A stretch of 64,000 nt of DNA. Origin: Alentia gelatinosa. Taxonomy: Eukaryota; Annelida; Polychaeta; Phyllodocida; Polynoidae. The stretch spans positions 106,003,125 to 106,067,124 of the forward strand of contig OX465581.1 in assembly GCA_950022655.1 (NCBI GenBank), in the 5' to 3' direction. How positions within the stretch are numbered: the first letter of the stretch is position 1; the number at the start of each line of letters is the position of its first letter. The notes under the pieces were generated by a model. That model made no database searches. It was given only the letters and a program-made list of their open reading frames with translations, and was not told where the DNA came from. Made by a program: the position numbers and the translations under genes. This document shows, in pieces, positions 12,511 through 26,130 of this stretch.

Positions 12511-13690
12511 ATTCGTGCATGTTGTCCACCGCTCTTGCACTATTAAATTTTTACTGTTACTGTTGTTGGAATGAAACTGTCCTTGCGTATCGTGACTGGA
12601 ACTTTTACCTGTATTTTTCAGCTTATATTTTCAAGTGCAGGGTTATCTAGAATATTAACATCACCAGAATTGATACAATGTGAATTGTGTCCATATTCAT
12701 CAAGAGGAAGGTTTAATGTTAATGAAGTAGTTAGGAAGATAGATCTTAATTAACACTCTAAGCCCCACTTAGTACCGAGTTTCGACTTCTTTTCTATTAT
12801 CATTGCATATCTACGCCTACGACGGCGACCCCCTCTGTCAGGTGTAGCATTTTTCTTTCAGTAGTAACAGAAGTCATTGCTATAGAAGCAACTTCATTAG
12901 ATGCCAGTACCTGGCCTGACTGGAAAAGGTGCCATGGAATATGCAAATTGACTTTGTATTAGTTTTCTTAATTACAGAGAGAACGTCGTGGGCTAAACAG
13001 CTCATGAATTTCGGGGTGTTCACAATTTTCTCCCCCGTCCTCATCAATGTCTATACAAGCCCGACGTCATTTCTCACCAGGTCATCAAAGACCATAAACG
13101 ACTCAGGTCACGCTAACCCCTGCCACCTTTCTACAGTCTGTCACCCACGACAGCCCTTAGGCCCGCCCAGCTCCCTCCCTCCAGCTCGCCCAACTATCCA
13201 TCGTTGCCACCCCTACCCACACCTTATTCCCAACTACATTTGCTCACCTCCGCCATTATTCCTAGCCGACTCTTCGCATTGCTACTGTTCTTTCTTACAT
13301 AATACTTTCCTCCGTTCAACAGTTCCGAACACCTAATTTATCTTTCTCTTCCCCTAACTTAAAAGAACATTCATTCATCTATCTACCTACTTACTGACCT
13401 TACATTTACCTGTTTAAAACAACATATATATAAACTGTATTTATGCAGTTATCTTCTTACTACCATGCCTACAAATGTTCTATCCATATAAACACCAAAC
13501 TGCATAGACCCAAAATCCTACCTACCTACCTTTATATCTACCTATCAACTACCTACCTATCTATTCATCTACCTTCCCTCACCTGCAGTACCCCCTTATT
13601 CCCATGCCATTACTTATCCTCTATTCAGCTCATACCAGCTTTCCTTTCGTCCTTTCCTCTGACCTCATTATTGCTCGTTCTTAACACATC
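12511..13690. other. Intergenic DNA with a pyrimidine-rich segment
   Basis: No gene was recognised. From 13120 to 13680 the + strand is rich in C and T, with CTAC/CTAT words at 13375-13395 and 13515-13575 that look like a decayed tetranucleotide array. Confidence 0.5.
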
Positions 13691-13704
13691 TCGCTCCTCC
13701 AGTC

Positions 13705-13870
13705 AGACTTGTGTCAAAGTTCATAGGTCGTCATTTGGCAGTCACGGATGTGGTGATTGCTGGCACGTGGCTCCTAAACCCTTGAAGGCTTTAGAGGGTG
13801 CTTTGTGAAATGACATTTAGGTGATTGGGCTTTAAATGTGACCTTTGATAGCTGACTGTGGATACCTGTA
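13705..13870. promoter_or_regulatory. Segment dense in nuclear-receptor-like half-sites
   Basis: AGTTCA at 13718-13723 and AGGTCG at 13725-13730 form a direct repeat with a one-base spacer (DR1-like). TGACCTTTGA lies at 13839-13848. CACGTGG is also present near 13764. This is motif evidence only. Confidence 0.25.
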
Positions 13871-14901
13871 AATGGTGGACAGTGAGCACATCTACAGTGG
13901 TCCAGGATACGTTGACATTGAGCGGATACGAGTAGGGATGAAAGAGAGACAGCTTAATTATGAGCAGCTCGTGAACTATATACAGACTTTAATCCACTTA
14001 CCACTGGTCTCCCATACATTGTATATGTTATACTGTGGAAGCAACACGTAACTAAGGCTGTACCACCGCCATGGTACAGTTCACCACAGACATGTGTCCA
14101 CACCAAATAATGGACCTCTGCACGAAATAGACGCATCTTCCCCGTCCATGAATGGTAGCAATTGAATCATCCCTATGTGATCATTGCAACAATGAGTCGT
14201 AGGATCCGAAGCGGTACTTGTTACTCGCCTGAGTTCGAACGAGTTGGTACAATACATTGCCTGTTCCCGGAAAGTACGACGTAATACCATAGCAATTGAT
14301 ATCCTATCACTGTTCGCACTTCATTCTTTTCTCTGACAATCAATAGTGATTAGTCTCATGCAAACACCTTCATAGATAGAATTTCCTTTGTTCAGCGAAT
14401 TTTCTCATTATCTTCTTGGTCGGACCATAGCACATTATCCAATCACAAAAAAGTATGAAAATGTAATTTGAGAAATCCTACCGAAGGTTTCACAATCCGG
14501 CCATTGTACTACCTCAATTCATTAGTTTTTACGAATCAAGACTTCCATCACACGTTGAGCCCTAGGCAGGAGGACTACCTTCATTAAAAACTGAATCTGT
14601 ATTGTTGTCTCGTGACTTCAGAGTTAACGGTGACTATAATATACTTGTACTTAGTCGGTACTAGCCGTTTTCACTGATCTCACCGTTAGTGTGACGGCCC
14701 TTGTTGATGGTTAACGGCATGTCATGAATAGGGGATATTCCAACACTAGGCATTATATATAGGTGATTTCTTTTTAATCAAGTTCTCTTCCAGTAATTCA
14801 GAAATAAGAGGAAATTAGACACCTTTAGATATAAGAAGACTGATTTACGTGGATGGTAGATCCTACATTTAGCCCATACACCTCCCCAAAACGTGTACAT
14901 A

Positions 14902-15118
14902 GGTTGGGAAGTTAACTAAGTAATTAAAACCCTTGACTGGTAATCCCAAGGTTGAATGTTCAAGTCCTACTGCAGCCACCTTTCTGAGTTTCTCCTTCAT
15001 CCCCAGTAGTGGTAGACTCACTGCTTTATCAAAGGCCAATCCAAATACCATATTTATATCATGTGGGAACCAAAGAATTCTCAATTTGCTAAATGTGTAG
15101 GGGAGAGAATTATACCTG
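14902..15118 (+). mobile_element. Old tRNA-derived SINE copy
   Basis: Colinear with the 20.5-kb SINE: a decayed A-box region, then AATCCCAAGGTTG, TTCAAGTCCTACTGCAGCCA, CATCCCCAGTAGTGGTAGA, ATCAAAGGCCAATCC and AAATGTGTAGGGG. It stops near 15118, without the 3' domain found in the 20.5-kb copy. It is 3'-truncated or an older subfamily. Confidence 0.75.
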
Positions 15119-15129
15119 AAATCCTGTGT

Positions 15130-17190
15130 AAAAGACCCTCACTAACACATACAGTTCAAGGCTACTTTCGCCATTTTCCAATGGATGACTTCACTACCTT
15201 GATAAAATGATTTAGTTGAACATAAGATCTGCATTATAAAAATGTCCGAATGGGTATTATATCCGACTATTGTAGTTGCCTTTCTTCTTTGACGATTGTA
15301 TGGAAGATAGCTGCAAATCGAACGTTTTTTTGTCGAATAAACCTCTATGAACAAAAGGAAAATGTAGTACCCAAACATTTACAAAGCAAACATTATGATG
15401 ACGAAAAGGATGGTTATCTTTATAATTTTCGGTTGGAGCTAGCGAAAGTAGGACTGAACTGCTCTATGCTATTACCACTGTGAATGACAATTGATTTCAA
15501 GGACCATGACGTCAGTCAAAACACCATTGCATGACAACAGACGCTAGGGCTGCTGTCACCAGCTGACAGTATCTGATGACTAAAAAGATGATGGGTCTAC
15601 TGTACTAATTACAAAAATTCCAACTCCAAACCATTAAATGACGAATGTGGTCTATGCAAATAATTATGTTTTAAGGTTTACAAACAATGGCACCAAAAAG
15701 TGACGCCAGCACACCACAGCCTTTACGCTACATATAAGTACTTGATGTATCTCTTACTTTAACACCACTGAAGGTCGCTGCCTACACACCTGCCACCTGC
15801 AGCGAACTCTCGCCCAGTTGTCTTGCAGTTAGCGTCACTCCCCATCCAAGTTCACGTTTACCGGAAACTAATGACTGGGTCTGCCGAATCAACATGATAA
15901 ACTCTGTCCGAAGATAAACCTCAGTCCGACATACGACCCTACTTTGACCGAGCAGTAAGGAAGCTGCATTTGGGACCAATGTTCAATCTTCTTTTCGTTG
16001 AGTCTCTCTCACACTTCCAATTATTAGGTGTTTAGTTTTGGACCACGGTACTTTCGTCTGTGGACTTAACGTATATACGTCTAATTGCGTTTCTAATTAG
16101 TGTGCTTGATTATGTGTCGATAGTCAGAATACATGAGTCTTACCTAACTTATCACAGGTCAAGAAAAACCACGTTTATCTTAATGTCTTTTTTCTTTTTT
16201 TTCTCCTGTCTGATCACTTTGACACGCCCTTAAAGCATACTAAGATGCCTGATGAGCCAGTTACAGGCGAAACCTTGATATTACTCCACAGGGGCTGATT
16301 TCTTTCACGCTCCCACATTACAATTTATTTGTAAATCACCACATTTTATCATTGTATATAAAGTCGCTACCTTCTTATAACTGATCATAAGATCTACACA
16401 TACGAAAATTATACTGGTTTTTTTTCGTTGTTGTTTTTTTTCTCTCATTTTCTCTTATGTTATCTTGTGTATGTCTGTAAAAGTCCAGTCTTTGTCCTTC
16501 GGCTAGTGATGAAAGACCGCTGTATATCGGCGAATTATTTGTCGGCATGTTTGTATCGTAAATTTAAAAAAAAATAAAAATTCACTCCGAGGAGACAAGT
16601 GATGACACCTCAATGTCACACCAGACAGTTCACCATGGTTAGAGCAATTATGAGCAGTTCCAAACTCATTCAAAGTACCATCGCTCAGGAGGAAGGACCT
16701 AGCCACGTCTAAAATTTAGTTCTCTTAACATTTCCTGAAGACTCGGTTATACATCCAGGTCGTGGTTCAAGAGATTCACGGCCAAAAAGGTGGGCATTCA
16801 AAAATGGTCTATTGGGGAGCACACATTTCAAGCACCAAAATCTGGGCCCCATTCCCAAAATCTTGCATGCATTAATTGTCTACTCGGACTAGGCTTCCTA
16901 TGAACAATATTTGCCTTCTCTGAACAATAACGCATTTGAAAGAATATAATATTGTGATGAATTACGATATGACGTGATGCCATTCACGTTCTATATGGAC
17001 AGTGGATATTCTACTGTGGGAAATATAGTATGTCATGCTGATGCATTTCCTTACATCAGAAAGGAAGAATGGAAATCAAATCTTTTCGGAGCTTATTGTC
17101 ATCCCTGCAGACAGTAGATCGTCATGGATTCTAGTCGGGTCCTTTTCACGAGAGGTCGGTGTCCTGCAGCCAAGCAATTGTCCTCTGTCG
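15130..17190. other. AT-rich intergenic DNA
   Basis: No gene, RNA gene or clear repeat was recognised. A T-rich stretch lies at 16188-16204, with another at 16418-16442. Confidence 0.5.
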
Positions 17191-17194
17191 TGGA

Positions 17195-17990
17195 GAGAAG
17201 TGGGGCACCCATCAACAGTGACAGACAACCTGTAGCCCCACATGTGACAGTCACACAGGTGTATAGGTTGACCGATACCCATGTCACCATCACTCCTCGC
17301 CCTCACAACGAAGTAAGGCAATGAGAAGTGACACCCAATGCAACAGCGACCACCCAAGGCGAGCTGCTCGCAGCGCGATTTGAGAGACAGTTGTTGTGAT
17401 TGGGAAAAGTGACAGAGATGTCTGTGTGAGTATGGCGGTGGGTGGTAGGGGTGGGATGATGGTGACGGCGGTGGGGTGGGGGTTAGATAGGGGCGTCGTC
17501 ATGCGTCCCGCGCTACGGACGGTCCCTGTACGCCGGCCCTCCGGCCCCCCACGCACGAAGCCCGCCTGATCTATGGTCCCGCGGCATCATTACGACCGGG
17601 CCTAATTCATTATGCAGACTCCGACCCGGGCCTGCCACTCTTAGCGCCCTCCGTGATGGCTACATTCAGCCAATTGATGAGCGGGGCCTGGCCCGGCGTG
17701 GCGATGAGGGCGGCGGCAGTCGGGTCACACCCGGCGCCGGTGTGCCTTTCGATCACGGGCCCGGGCCGCGGGGGCGCGGTCCGCCGGCTGTGAATACGGG
17801 CCCGTGTGCAGGGAATACGGCGCCGCCCGCCCCGCCGCGCCCCCCTGATAAACCATGCACGCATGGCCGCACACGTCAAGACGCCCGTCTCCCGCTCCTC
17901 CTCCAGATGCTCGCCGTCCGCGCCGAGAGCAGTTCGGGGGGAGGAGGGAGAGAAGGAGGAGGAAGTGGGTAAGAGACCGTGCAGGAGGTA
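17195..17990. promoter_or_regulatory. Major CpG island
   Basis: The densest CpG block outside the IRF2BP region. The GC content peaks at 17690-17870, with GGGCCCGGGCCGCGGGG near 17757-17773 and CGGCGCCGG near 17731. A less GC-rich stretch at 17585-17690 contains CCTAATTCATTATG and GCCAATTGATGAG, typical homeodomain-like words. Frames of 60-130 codons exist on both strands but lack recognised domains. Possible enhancer, silencer or unannotated promoter. Confidence 0.4.
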
Positions 17991-17999
17991 CATGGTAAC

Positions 18000-20500
18000 T
18001 ACAGTCCATCCACAATTGGCTGGTACACTAATAAGTCCTTATCAGATTGCTTAGTAAAGAGATCGCGTATATATGAATCGTAGTATAGGGAATCACTGGC
18101 CACTCTTGTCAGTGTGAGTACATGGTTAACTCTGTACTGACTCATTGACACACCGCTAGAGTTGCAGAAAAAGAACTCTGAACGCCTGAGCTTATAAAGA
18201 GTTACTGGATAGAGTATAATATGTAAGTATTGTATAGCAGTATCTGATGTGAGTTTATAAGAAATATATAAAAAATTGTTTTGTTCCACCTTGTTATGAC
18301 CTCCTTTACTATTATGTACTTCATATATCTGCTACAACAAATTGAAAGTTTAGTATTTGAGCGCCAAACCTTTGAAACTTAGTATGGGGCATAAAGAAAG
18401 TAACAAGCAGAGTTATAAGCCATATATATTCTACAATAGTTTGAGTACATTTAGTAATCATGGGCACAATCTAGATCCTTGCGAACTGTATACAAAATAT
18501 TACAACAGAAGTATGCATGTACTTTGCCTAGATCCTTGACCGAAGTATTTTTGCGAATGTGTTGGTTCAGAATAGTGCGTGGTTTAATCTTCCGAGAAAA
18601 AAGCTTATCAGTGTTCAACAATGACTAAAATCCAGCGATGTTCAATCCTCGATACTCTTTTATATCACAGACACTGTTTACTCAGTGTCACTCCTCCAGG
18701 AGGGTCTATCCGCTATCAGGTGATCGAGACTGTGACAAAACCAGACCCATCTGTAGCACGATCGACATAAAGATCTGCGTGAATGTAGAGAAACTCTCTT
18801 CATGCTGAGGGGTGTCTGCTGTACTATATTAAAATTAAGTGATAAAACCCGTGTTTTGAGTGAAAAGGTATTGATATATTCCCTGAATTATATCCTCGCC
18901 CCAGATCATCTGCGAGTATTACTTAGGTCAAGTTAAGTTATATTATCTGAGATCAGTTCAGTTCAAGATGAATTGTAGTCAGTTCGTATCTGACATATTT
19001 CTAACAGGGTTGACAGTTTTACCCTTTTCCATGGAAATCCACTTTTTCATTTCTAGTTTTAGAAATATTTTTTTTATAAATCCAAGAAAGGGTCAATTGA
19101 GCCTCATTCACGCCAATAAAATAGGGGTTTGAACCTCCCCACCGACCCTCAGCCCATTCCTTGGCAATAGTGATGTGGTTTCCATGTTTTTTCAGAGGCA
19201 GTAAATTCCACATGAAAAATATATTTCCACTTTTATTCCAGACCCCAGCTGACATCCCTGTAATCTAAGATGAAATGATATTTAAATTATCTAGCTTGGG
19301 AATTAGATCAATTTTTAGGCGATCTTTATTTCATTATGTTGGAGTTACAGATCTTCCATAAAAAAGTGTAAACAACAAAACAACGACATTTATTTGGGAT
19401 CACAATAATCATGAAGTGATGAAATGGTAATGGGTAAGGTTGATATCAATGCTAGATACATGTACTCCTGTTTATGTAAAATATTGGGTAGTTGGTAGAT
19501 ATTCCATTAGATAGGTTTCTCTCTCCACGGTTAGGATAAGGGTTTTGATAGAAAAAGAATAGTATAGATGTAACGTACTACCCGTCTACGGAATGTAAAC
19601 CCCTTTCTCGTTCTAAATCATAAGTGTCTAATGATAAGAACAGCATAGAATATAAAGCTCTTGTCTTAAAGGGCAATTCCAGTGAAGTGTATACAAAATG
19701 TTCAGATCCTCAGACATATAGATATATACCGAAGTACCAATGCTTTGTACAAAAGATTGTAGCTTAGATATGAAGAAATGTAATTTCTTACTCGGAATCT
19801 GGGAGCGATTTTTGATGTTCCCTTGGGTAACCATTGTTGCCCATCTGCTGAATATATTATAACAGATACAAGTGTGTGCTTTGGGTGGGTATTCATGTGT
19901 GTATGTTATATACGTGGTTCTAAAATTCTAAAGTTCAAGCGAATTCCCATCAGCGCCACGACTTTAATTCATATCTACTGGTTAGCAAAGAAAATTTAGA
20001 GCTGTGATAGCGATGCTCGATCACTTCTGTTACAACTCTTACGTTGTAAAGTTCGTTCTCATAACTGTTACACCCACCGCATGTGATCAGACATCCCGGT
20101 ATCAGTCACTGGTGTCCATGTCAAGTTGACGTCCATTACTGGTGCAGACTTACCTGGCTATATTGGTGTTGAAGAACTGACGTGATAGCAAGGTCACATG
20201 GACATATCTCAACCAGAATACCTAAAGAATTCTGTTTCGTCACTAAATGAATAATTCCGATAGTTCAGATTTTCAGCAAGTTTACGAACGTGCCCAATAA
20301 TGTTCCATAGCGATTTCGTGAACCATTTCAATGGAGGAGGTAGTACCTTTTATAATCTACCATTAGTCAATAATTACTTTTCCTGAAGAAATTGGTCTGC
20401 TGGAGTGGACAGCAATTACCAATCTGTTCACCCTCTTGGTTACCTTGTCTCCTCATGGTGCAGACTGAATATGCTTGCACGCAAGCATAACAAAAGCGAC
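18000..20500. other. AT-rich intergenic DNA
   Basis: Only short chance frames. No gene or RNA gene was recognised. Confidence 0.5.
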
Positions 20501-20501
20501 C

Positions 20502-20848
20502 GGGGTGGGGAGTTAGCTCAGTGGTAAAGAGTGCTGGACTTGTAATCCCAAGGTTGTCAGACTTTGTAGATTCAAGTCCCACTGCAGCCACTTTTCTCCT
20601 TCACCCCCAGCAGTGGTAGATTTACTGCTACATCAAAGGCCAATCCTTCTCATACCATGTCTATATGGTGTGGGAAGTAAAAGAACTGTCACCTCAGTAA
20701 ATGTGTAGGGGTGGGATTTCTTCCTATGTTCATTTCATAGATTCGATCACCACCCTTGTAGTGTAAAACAACCTTGAGAAAGTCTGGTAAGAACCTGCAA
20801 TGGTTAACTGGACGTTAAATCAAACCCACAAACACAAACAAACAAACC
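20502..20848 (+). mobile_element. Full-length tRNA-derived SINE (best copy in the window)
   Basis: The head has an RNA polymerase III A box (TTAGCTCAGTGGTAAAGAG, about 20513-20531) and a B box (GATTCAAGTCCC, about 20570-20581), in a tRNA-like fold that ends GCAGCCA. A body of about 150 bases follows. A 3' domain then runs from CATAGATTCGATCACC to GTTAACTGGACGTTAAATC, with an AAAC-type simple tail at about 20825-20845. The 3' domain is nearly identical to the 62.6-kb fragment, so this family moved relatively recently. The name of the family cannot be given without a database search. Confidence 0.9.
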
Positions 20849-21640
20849 TGAATAAATTAAATGTAGAGCAGACGATGTGACTTGAACTATGTCGGCAATA
20901 TATAGGTGTAGAGGTCATGCAGTGTATTAACCAGATAGAGTGTAAAATTAGGGTCATCTTCCGTTTCCGGATACAGTCACATCATGTGTAGATTTTAGTG
21001 CGAAATGAAAATGGTGCTTTCCAAGTTTTCTCTGATAAATAATCTTGAGCGTGTGCTGCTCAGAATAACGCTGTGTAATTGTTTTGATTAAATATGTTAT
21101 AGTAAGTGTGTTAGTGATATGCCTTTAGAAATAGACATGCGTAGTGCTTCTCCCTATGTACTGTAATTGCAAACGGTATTGAATTCTGGTCCCGTAATTT
21201 CTGTCTGATATCATGTTTCGTTGTATTTTGCAGGTAAGCACCTACGTTTACTGACAGCTCGATGCACGTGAGTATTGAGCGTACGTCCACCATGAACGAC
21301 ACGGAAGTTAATGTGTGGTAAAATCTTTTACAGATTACTGGCACACACAGACATACAAAATGGTAGAAACGTGTAATGTTCCCATGTCATTGGCGTTTGG
21401 AACTATCAGTGATCTTGAGTGATGTGAAATCAAATCTCTAGCTCACGATAATGGTAATTGACAATTATCTTAATGGAGAAACAAATACCACAGCACTGCA
21501 ACCTTCTGTCCCCCAGCCACGCCCTGTATTCTATGAAGAACATGAATGAGAAAACAGCAAATATTCCACTCTACACTGTCCACAATCCATTTATTCCTTT
21601 GTAAATAAGGGTAAATACCTGTAGGTTGAGCTCATATATC
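20849..21640. other. AT-rich intergenic DNA
   Basis: No gene was recognised. The chance frames have no known motif. Confidence 0.5.
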
Positions 21641-21649
21641 ACCGCCCCA

Positions 21650-22920
21650 CCTCCCTTATATTTCACTCTCACCTAGAAGTTCCGTTCTCCTGACCCCCGC
21701 CCGCTGAAGCCCTCGGTAGGCAGAGAGGTGCCGCCACCTTGTGCCAGTTCTCACCGTTTGGTTGATGGGTGCGCGGTTTCAGGCCGCAGTCAGTCTACTC
21801 CCTCCGCACCTAGTCAACACAAGTCTGTTTTCCTCTATTTATCGACGGTAAAACGCTAGCTTTTCGACGTGACGAGTGTGAGGAAGTTCGTTCCCACGGA
21901 TGGTGGATGTATTTTAAGCGCTGTAATCGATACCTTTACATGGTTGTAAATGTGGAAAAAATATCCTCTGTCGTGAATGGGCGGGAAAGGGCTTGAGGGT
22001 GCAGTTGAGAGATTCCTCTTCGTGTGGGAATTACTCATAATCCATGCCCCATAGATGACCATTGTGCTTCACTTTCCGCCTGAAAATCCACCCACATCCC
22101 GCAAAACCTTTCCTCTTCTTCTTTCCCGCTCACATGGCAGTAAACATGGCCATTAATTGATAATGCCTGTAACACCTGTACACGTAATCATAATTAAAGA
22201 GACGTGTTTTCTAATTAAACCCGCAGTACTGAGCGTGGAGTGGTCGGCGATTAGTCGTTCTGGTAAAACGCTTCGGGTTTACTGAACAGGGGGAGTCGGC
22301 TGACCAACTAAGTGTGGCTTGGGATCGTACCGGAGGGGTAGGTGGGCGTAGGATCGAGTGGTAGTGGTGGGTGGGGGCAGGAGAGGGGGGAGAGAAGGGG
22401 TGCCCAGCCCAGGCCCATTACTATGGCCGGCGCCATCAGCGGCTGGCCTTCCGCATGCGACGGCAGCCAGAAAATGACCAGTTGGCCCATTAACATTTCG
22501 GTCAGTCTGTCTGGGGTCTTAAGATCTTCGGGGAGTTTGTCTACGACTGGTGGCACTGCATGCAGAAAACGTCATTAGTAGTGGCGAGTCGTCATCTGGG
22601 GAAATACAAGGCTAGGCTGAGTTAAGGCACCATGCGGCCGGCAGGAGACAGGAAGACTGGCCGCCCTGACCTGCATATAAATGACCCCGAGCCGCGCGCA
22701 CCGGAATACCACCATTTTTATCGCCCTGCGATACCTTGTCAGGGCCCGGCTTGGTGGTACAATGACCGGAGTGGTGCCCGAGGTGGTGGCAGTGGTGGTG
22801 TGGTGAAGGCAAAGTTGGAGATGTTCGTGGTGGAAGCACATATACTTTGTAGAGAGACAGCTGATGGTGTTTATGGCGGTGTAGATGGCCGTGGTACGCG
22901 GATATGAGTGCAGCAAATGT
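21650..22920. promoter_or_regulatory. Two GC-rich islands bracketing a homeodomain-motif-rich AT block
   Basis: GC-rich segments at 21650-21800 and 22240-22900 flank a block at 22135-22225. That block contains GCCATTAATTGATAATG, CATAATTAAAGAG and CTAATTAAACCC, a cluster of TAATTA-type homeodomain core sites. The right island has palindromic GCCGGCGCC (about 22425) and two similar CCCATTA words (about 22411 and 22487). No coding domain is seen. This is the clearest enhancer-like pattern in the gene desert. Confidence 0.4.
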
Positions 22921-24760
22921 GGTGGCGTTGTTAGTGATAAGGGTTGTCGTGTGTAAACTAGAGGAGGTTTGGGCAATTGGTATTTCGTTAGAGTATAGTA
23001 TAGTGCAAGGGACGTTGAAAAGGTTGATGATGATATTATAGTAACACCTTCATGCTGGCTGTTAGTATTGTCTTTAGTATTGATGCCACAAGATGTAATT
23101 GCTTTTGCGCTGCCCAGGAGAGGGAGGGGTGAATGAACATGGTTTATTCGTGACTATAACGGCGGTGACTGACATAGAGGTTATGCAGGAGCCTTTGGAA
23201 TCGCAGACGTCCCAGTGATGATGGAGAGGTGCAACAGAGCGCTGTATTGATGGCAGTGGACATGGACTGGCGCTGCTAGTACGCTGTTAGTGGTGACTGC
23301 TGTCGTAGGTTGCGTTTGTCCTCCTGGGGCTGCAGTGAGTTGGAAGGTCTGGATACTGCTACCTCACGGATCACCAAGCAGATGTTTTGACTTTAGACAC
23401 AACCAGTAGGAGTATACTTAATCGGCTGTTGTCTCCAGGCGATTTTAAATCGTTCCACCAGTACCTCCGTACCTTCTCCTACATGTTCCTCGTTCTACAT
23501 CCTCCTTGCGTCCATCTCTTTCCTCACCCATTGGATCTTATAACTGTGTCATTCCTGGTGTTTATATCACGCCCAATGTCACTGCTTATGCTTTCGTGGT
23601 TTCTTCATTCATAATGACATCTCCAGCGTGTACAGTAAGCTAGGTGGCCCCCATACTTCCCGTTAGGTGTTCAGATTGCGCCCTGGAGATAGTGGGTATC
23701 AATCTCCATTCAAGACCATTTGTGGACATGTGTGGACCTGATCAGTGGGATACTTAAGTTATCACATAGGACACCCCTAACCATCCCCAATGGATTTTGT
23801 TTTTGATACTGGAGTCCATCCGCCGTGGATGTTCGCTCTGATCCATCCATCCGCCCAGAAACGACGTTTGATTAAGTCCCGGTGTTTGTCCGGCTCATAG
23901 ACTACGTGGTTGAATTGCTAGAGTCGCACTCGATCCTTGCGCCTACTCCAGATTGGACCAACTGTCCCACAGGATCCTTACCCTCCCACCTCCTGCAGTG
24001 CTCAACAGGCTCATCCATTAACCCTGGCAGACAGTGATCTATTGGCCGTCATGGTGTTACAAGAAGGTATTCATTGGACACTTTCAACACACTTTACATT
24101 GTATATAATCCTGTAGGCCACCGGAGTTTCCAAGTGAATTTCCTCACAACGACTTGCACGACAAGATCCTGAGTCCAAGAAGTAATGGACCACTTTTTGA
24201 AGCCCATCATGTTTTTATGCTATGGCCTTCGGCTGTTAATGAAAGTTCTCAAAGTAAGAAAGCACGTGGTGTATCGCTGATTGCACTTGTTCTCCCTCAT
24301 TACAGGATGGGAGAATTAGCGCTTTTTATAATAAGACAAATAATACATGGTTTTTTTGTATGCAGATATTTTTGTGTGTCCGTGTATCCGGAGAATGTTA
24401 AGTCAGTTGTGAATCCTGCAACTGGAGATTCTTTTAAAGAGAGTCTTGAGTACTGGAGATCTTGTTTATGTACATATATCTCATATTCTGACATAAGTAA
24501 CGCCAAATCTACCGCAAGTCTCAGGCATGTTTAACCCGTTCTAGTCGACCATGTTACAGTGTTGCCCAAGCTAGATCTCACCAATGAGAGCTCAGCTCCG
24601 CAGTCAAAGCTGACGTGGTTATTTGATCACGCAGGGCTGTTTTTTTAACCTGTCAATAGTGCTCGTCAAGTGGTCCCGTCCTCTCGCGTTTCCCAAACCT
24701 GTATGTTAAACATGCCTCCACACGGTGTTGCAGGTATGTTTGATGTGAAAGCGACGATAA
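22921..24760. other. Intergenic DNA, no gene recognised
   Basis: A frame of 126 codons at 24154-24534 (+) has no recognisable motif, and its composition does not differ from the flanks. I do not call it a gene. Confidence 0.45.
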
Positions 24761-24764
24761 AAAA

Positions 24765-24905
24765 GAAAATAGAGGGGGAGGGGGGAGGAAGGGGACTGCT
24801 TGAAAGAATGTGTTTGGGTGAGAGGGAAGAAGGGTAGCTGGCTGTATTGGAAGTGGCTGGGGAGGAAGGGGGAGGTGGGGTGGTTGTGTTAGGATCGGGG
24901 TCTTA
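24765..24905 (+). repeat. G-rich, purine-biased tract
   Basis: Many GGG-GGGGGG runs on the + strand separated by short A/T spacers. It could form G-quadruplexes. The Pro/Leu/His-rich minus-strand frame is a by-product. Confidence 0.5.
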
Positions 24906-25995
24906 TGATGAAAATGGGATTCCAAGGTAATGCTATATGTCTCTCACTCCTACGGTTCGGCTGTTCCTCACCATCTCATGCTCAAATATCGTGACCGCTC
25001 ACCGGGTGCCCATTGTGGCTCCTTGTTTAGGGAATATGTTCCCTTTCATAATTACTACAATGCGGGGAGACGTGGGGAGGGTAGGGTTGGATTTTTTAGG
25101 GGGGAACGAGTGGCTCTGTATGTGTGCGGAGGTATTATGTGGTGCGGGTTGAGCACACAGACGCTGAGGCGACGGTTCCCACACTCTCGCGAGAGGAGAG
25201 GAGAGAGTCTCGTGTCTGTTTGTCAACACGTTCAGCGCCCACCAATTGTTGTCAGCTTGGCCCCACCACTTCACATTCGCTCAAAACGGGAAAAACCTCC
25301 GCCTTTTTATGTGAGAGTTCGTGTGGTTTGTGCCATGGAGGTCCCAAGGCTCCCCCTCCCCGTCTCCCTCCATCCCACACCCCCCGACCCTGACTCCCAC
25401 AGCAACACCCCTATTGTCAGTAGTTCGTACCGCCATTGTCGCTGGTATTACCAAAGAATGTCTGTTGGAATGTAAGCTCATGACAATACAAAGCGTTCTT
25501 GCCCGCCTTTCTGTCTCTCCCATGCCTACCGAACCACCTTGTTTCGTTGTATTTTTTTTCTCCATCTTCCAAGTCTTTCCTTTTGAAATGTTCCAACTGT
25601 TTCACTAACGTTCTTTAAGTCGTATCTTTTTCGTTGCTGATTTCATTCATGTTTACTGATTTATTCGGATGTTTTATCGCTTTTTTTACGCCGTGACCAG
25701 GCTTTGAAGATAGTCCGGTAGTGGTGGTTAGGATTCCTTTGGAGTAAGAGTAAAAGAAATTGCGTTGAGTGGTAGTGACTGAGGGAGAAACGAGAGGGGG
25801 AGGCAGGGGCATTGGCGGCTGGAGTAGAGAAGCGGGGTGGGAGGCATGGAAAAGCTGGGGCGTGGTTAGGTATGTATGATTGCATTAGCCTAGTTGATAG
25901 ATGACTGTGTTGGAATTCTTGCCAATATAGCCAGGTTGGTGGGTTATGGGGACGATGAAAATATATTTTTTTGAAGTAATTAATTATGAATGGTC
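24906..25995. other. Intergenic DNA with a moderately GC-rich block
   Basis: A GC-richer block at 25050-25430 holds TCTCGCGAGA-type sequence near 25185 and pyrimidine-rich DNA. Overlapping frames up to 181 codons on both strands have no recognised domain. No gene is called. Confidence 0.4.
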
Positions 25996-26004
25996 AAAGG
26001 CGAC

Positions 26005-26130
26005 ATGGTCAGGTTGGTGGATGTTGGACAATAGATGACTATCTGTATGGTCATACTGGTGGATGGTGAGCAAAGAATGATAGGTGACATTGTCAAGTCG
26101 GTGGATGGTGGACAGACCATGACTGGCAAA
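26005..26130. repeat. Three-copy 42-bp tandem repeat
   Basis: Units begin at 26005, 26047 and 26089 with ATGGTC/ATTGTC followed by a GGTGGATG core, giving an exact 42-bp spacing. A degenerate relative lies near 25927. Because 42 is a multiple of three, the minus strand carries an open frame with related 14-residue segments (PSTDLT, PSTSMT, TSTNLT). Confidence 0.75.
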
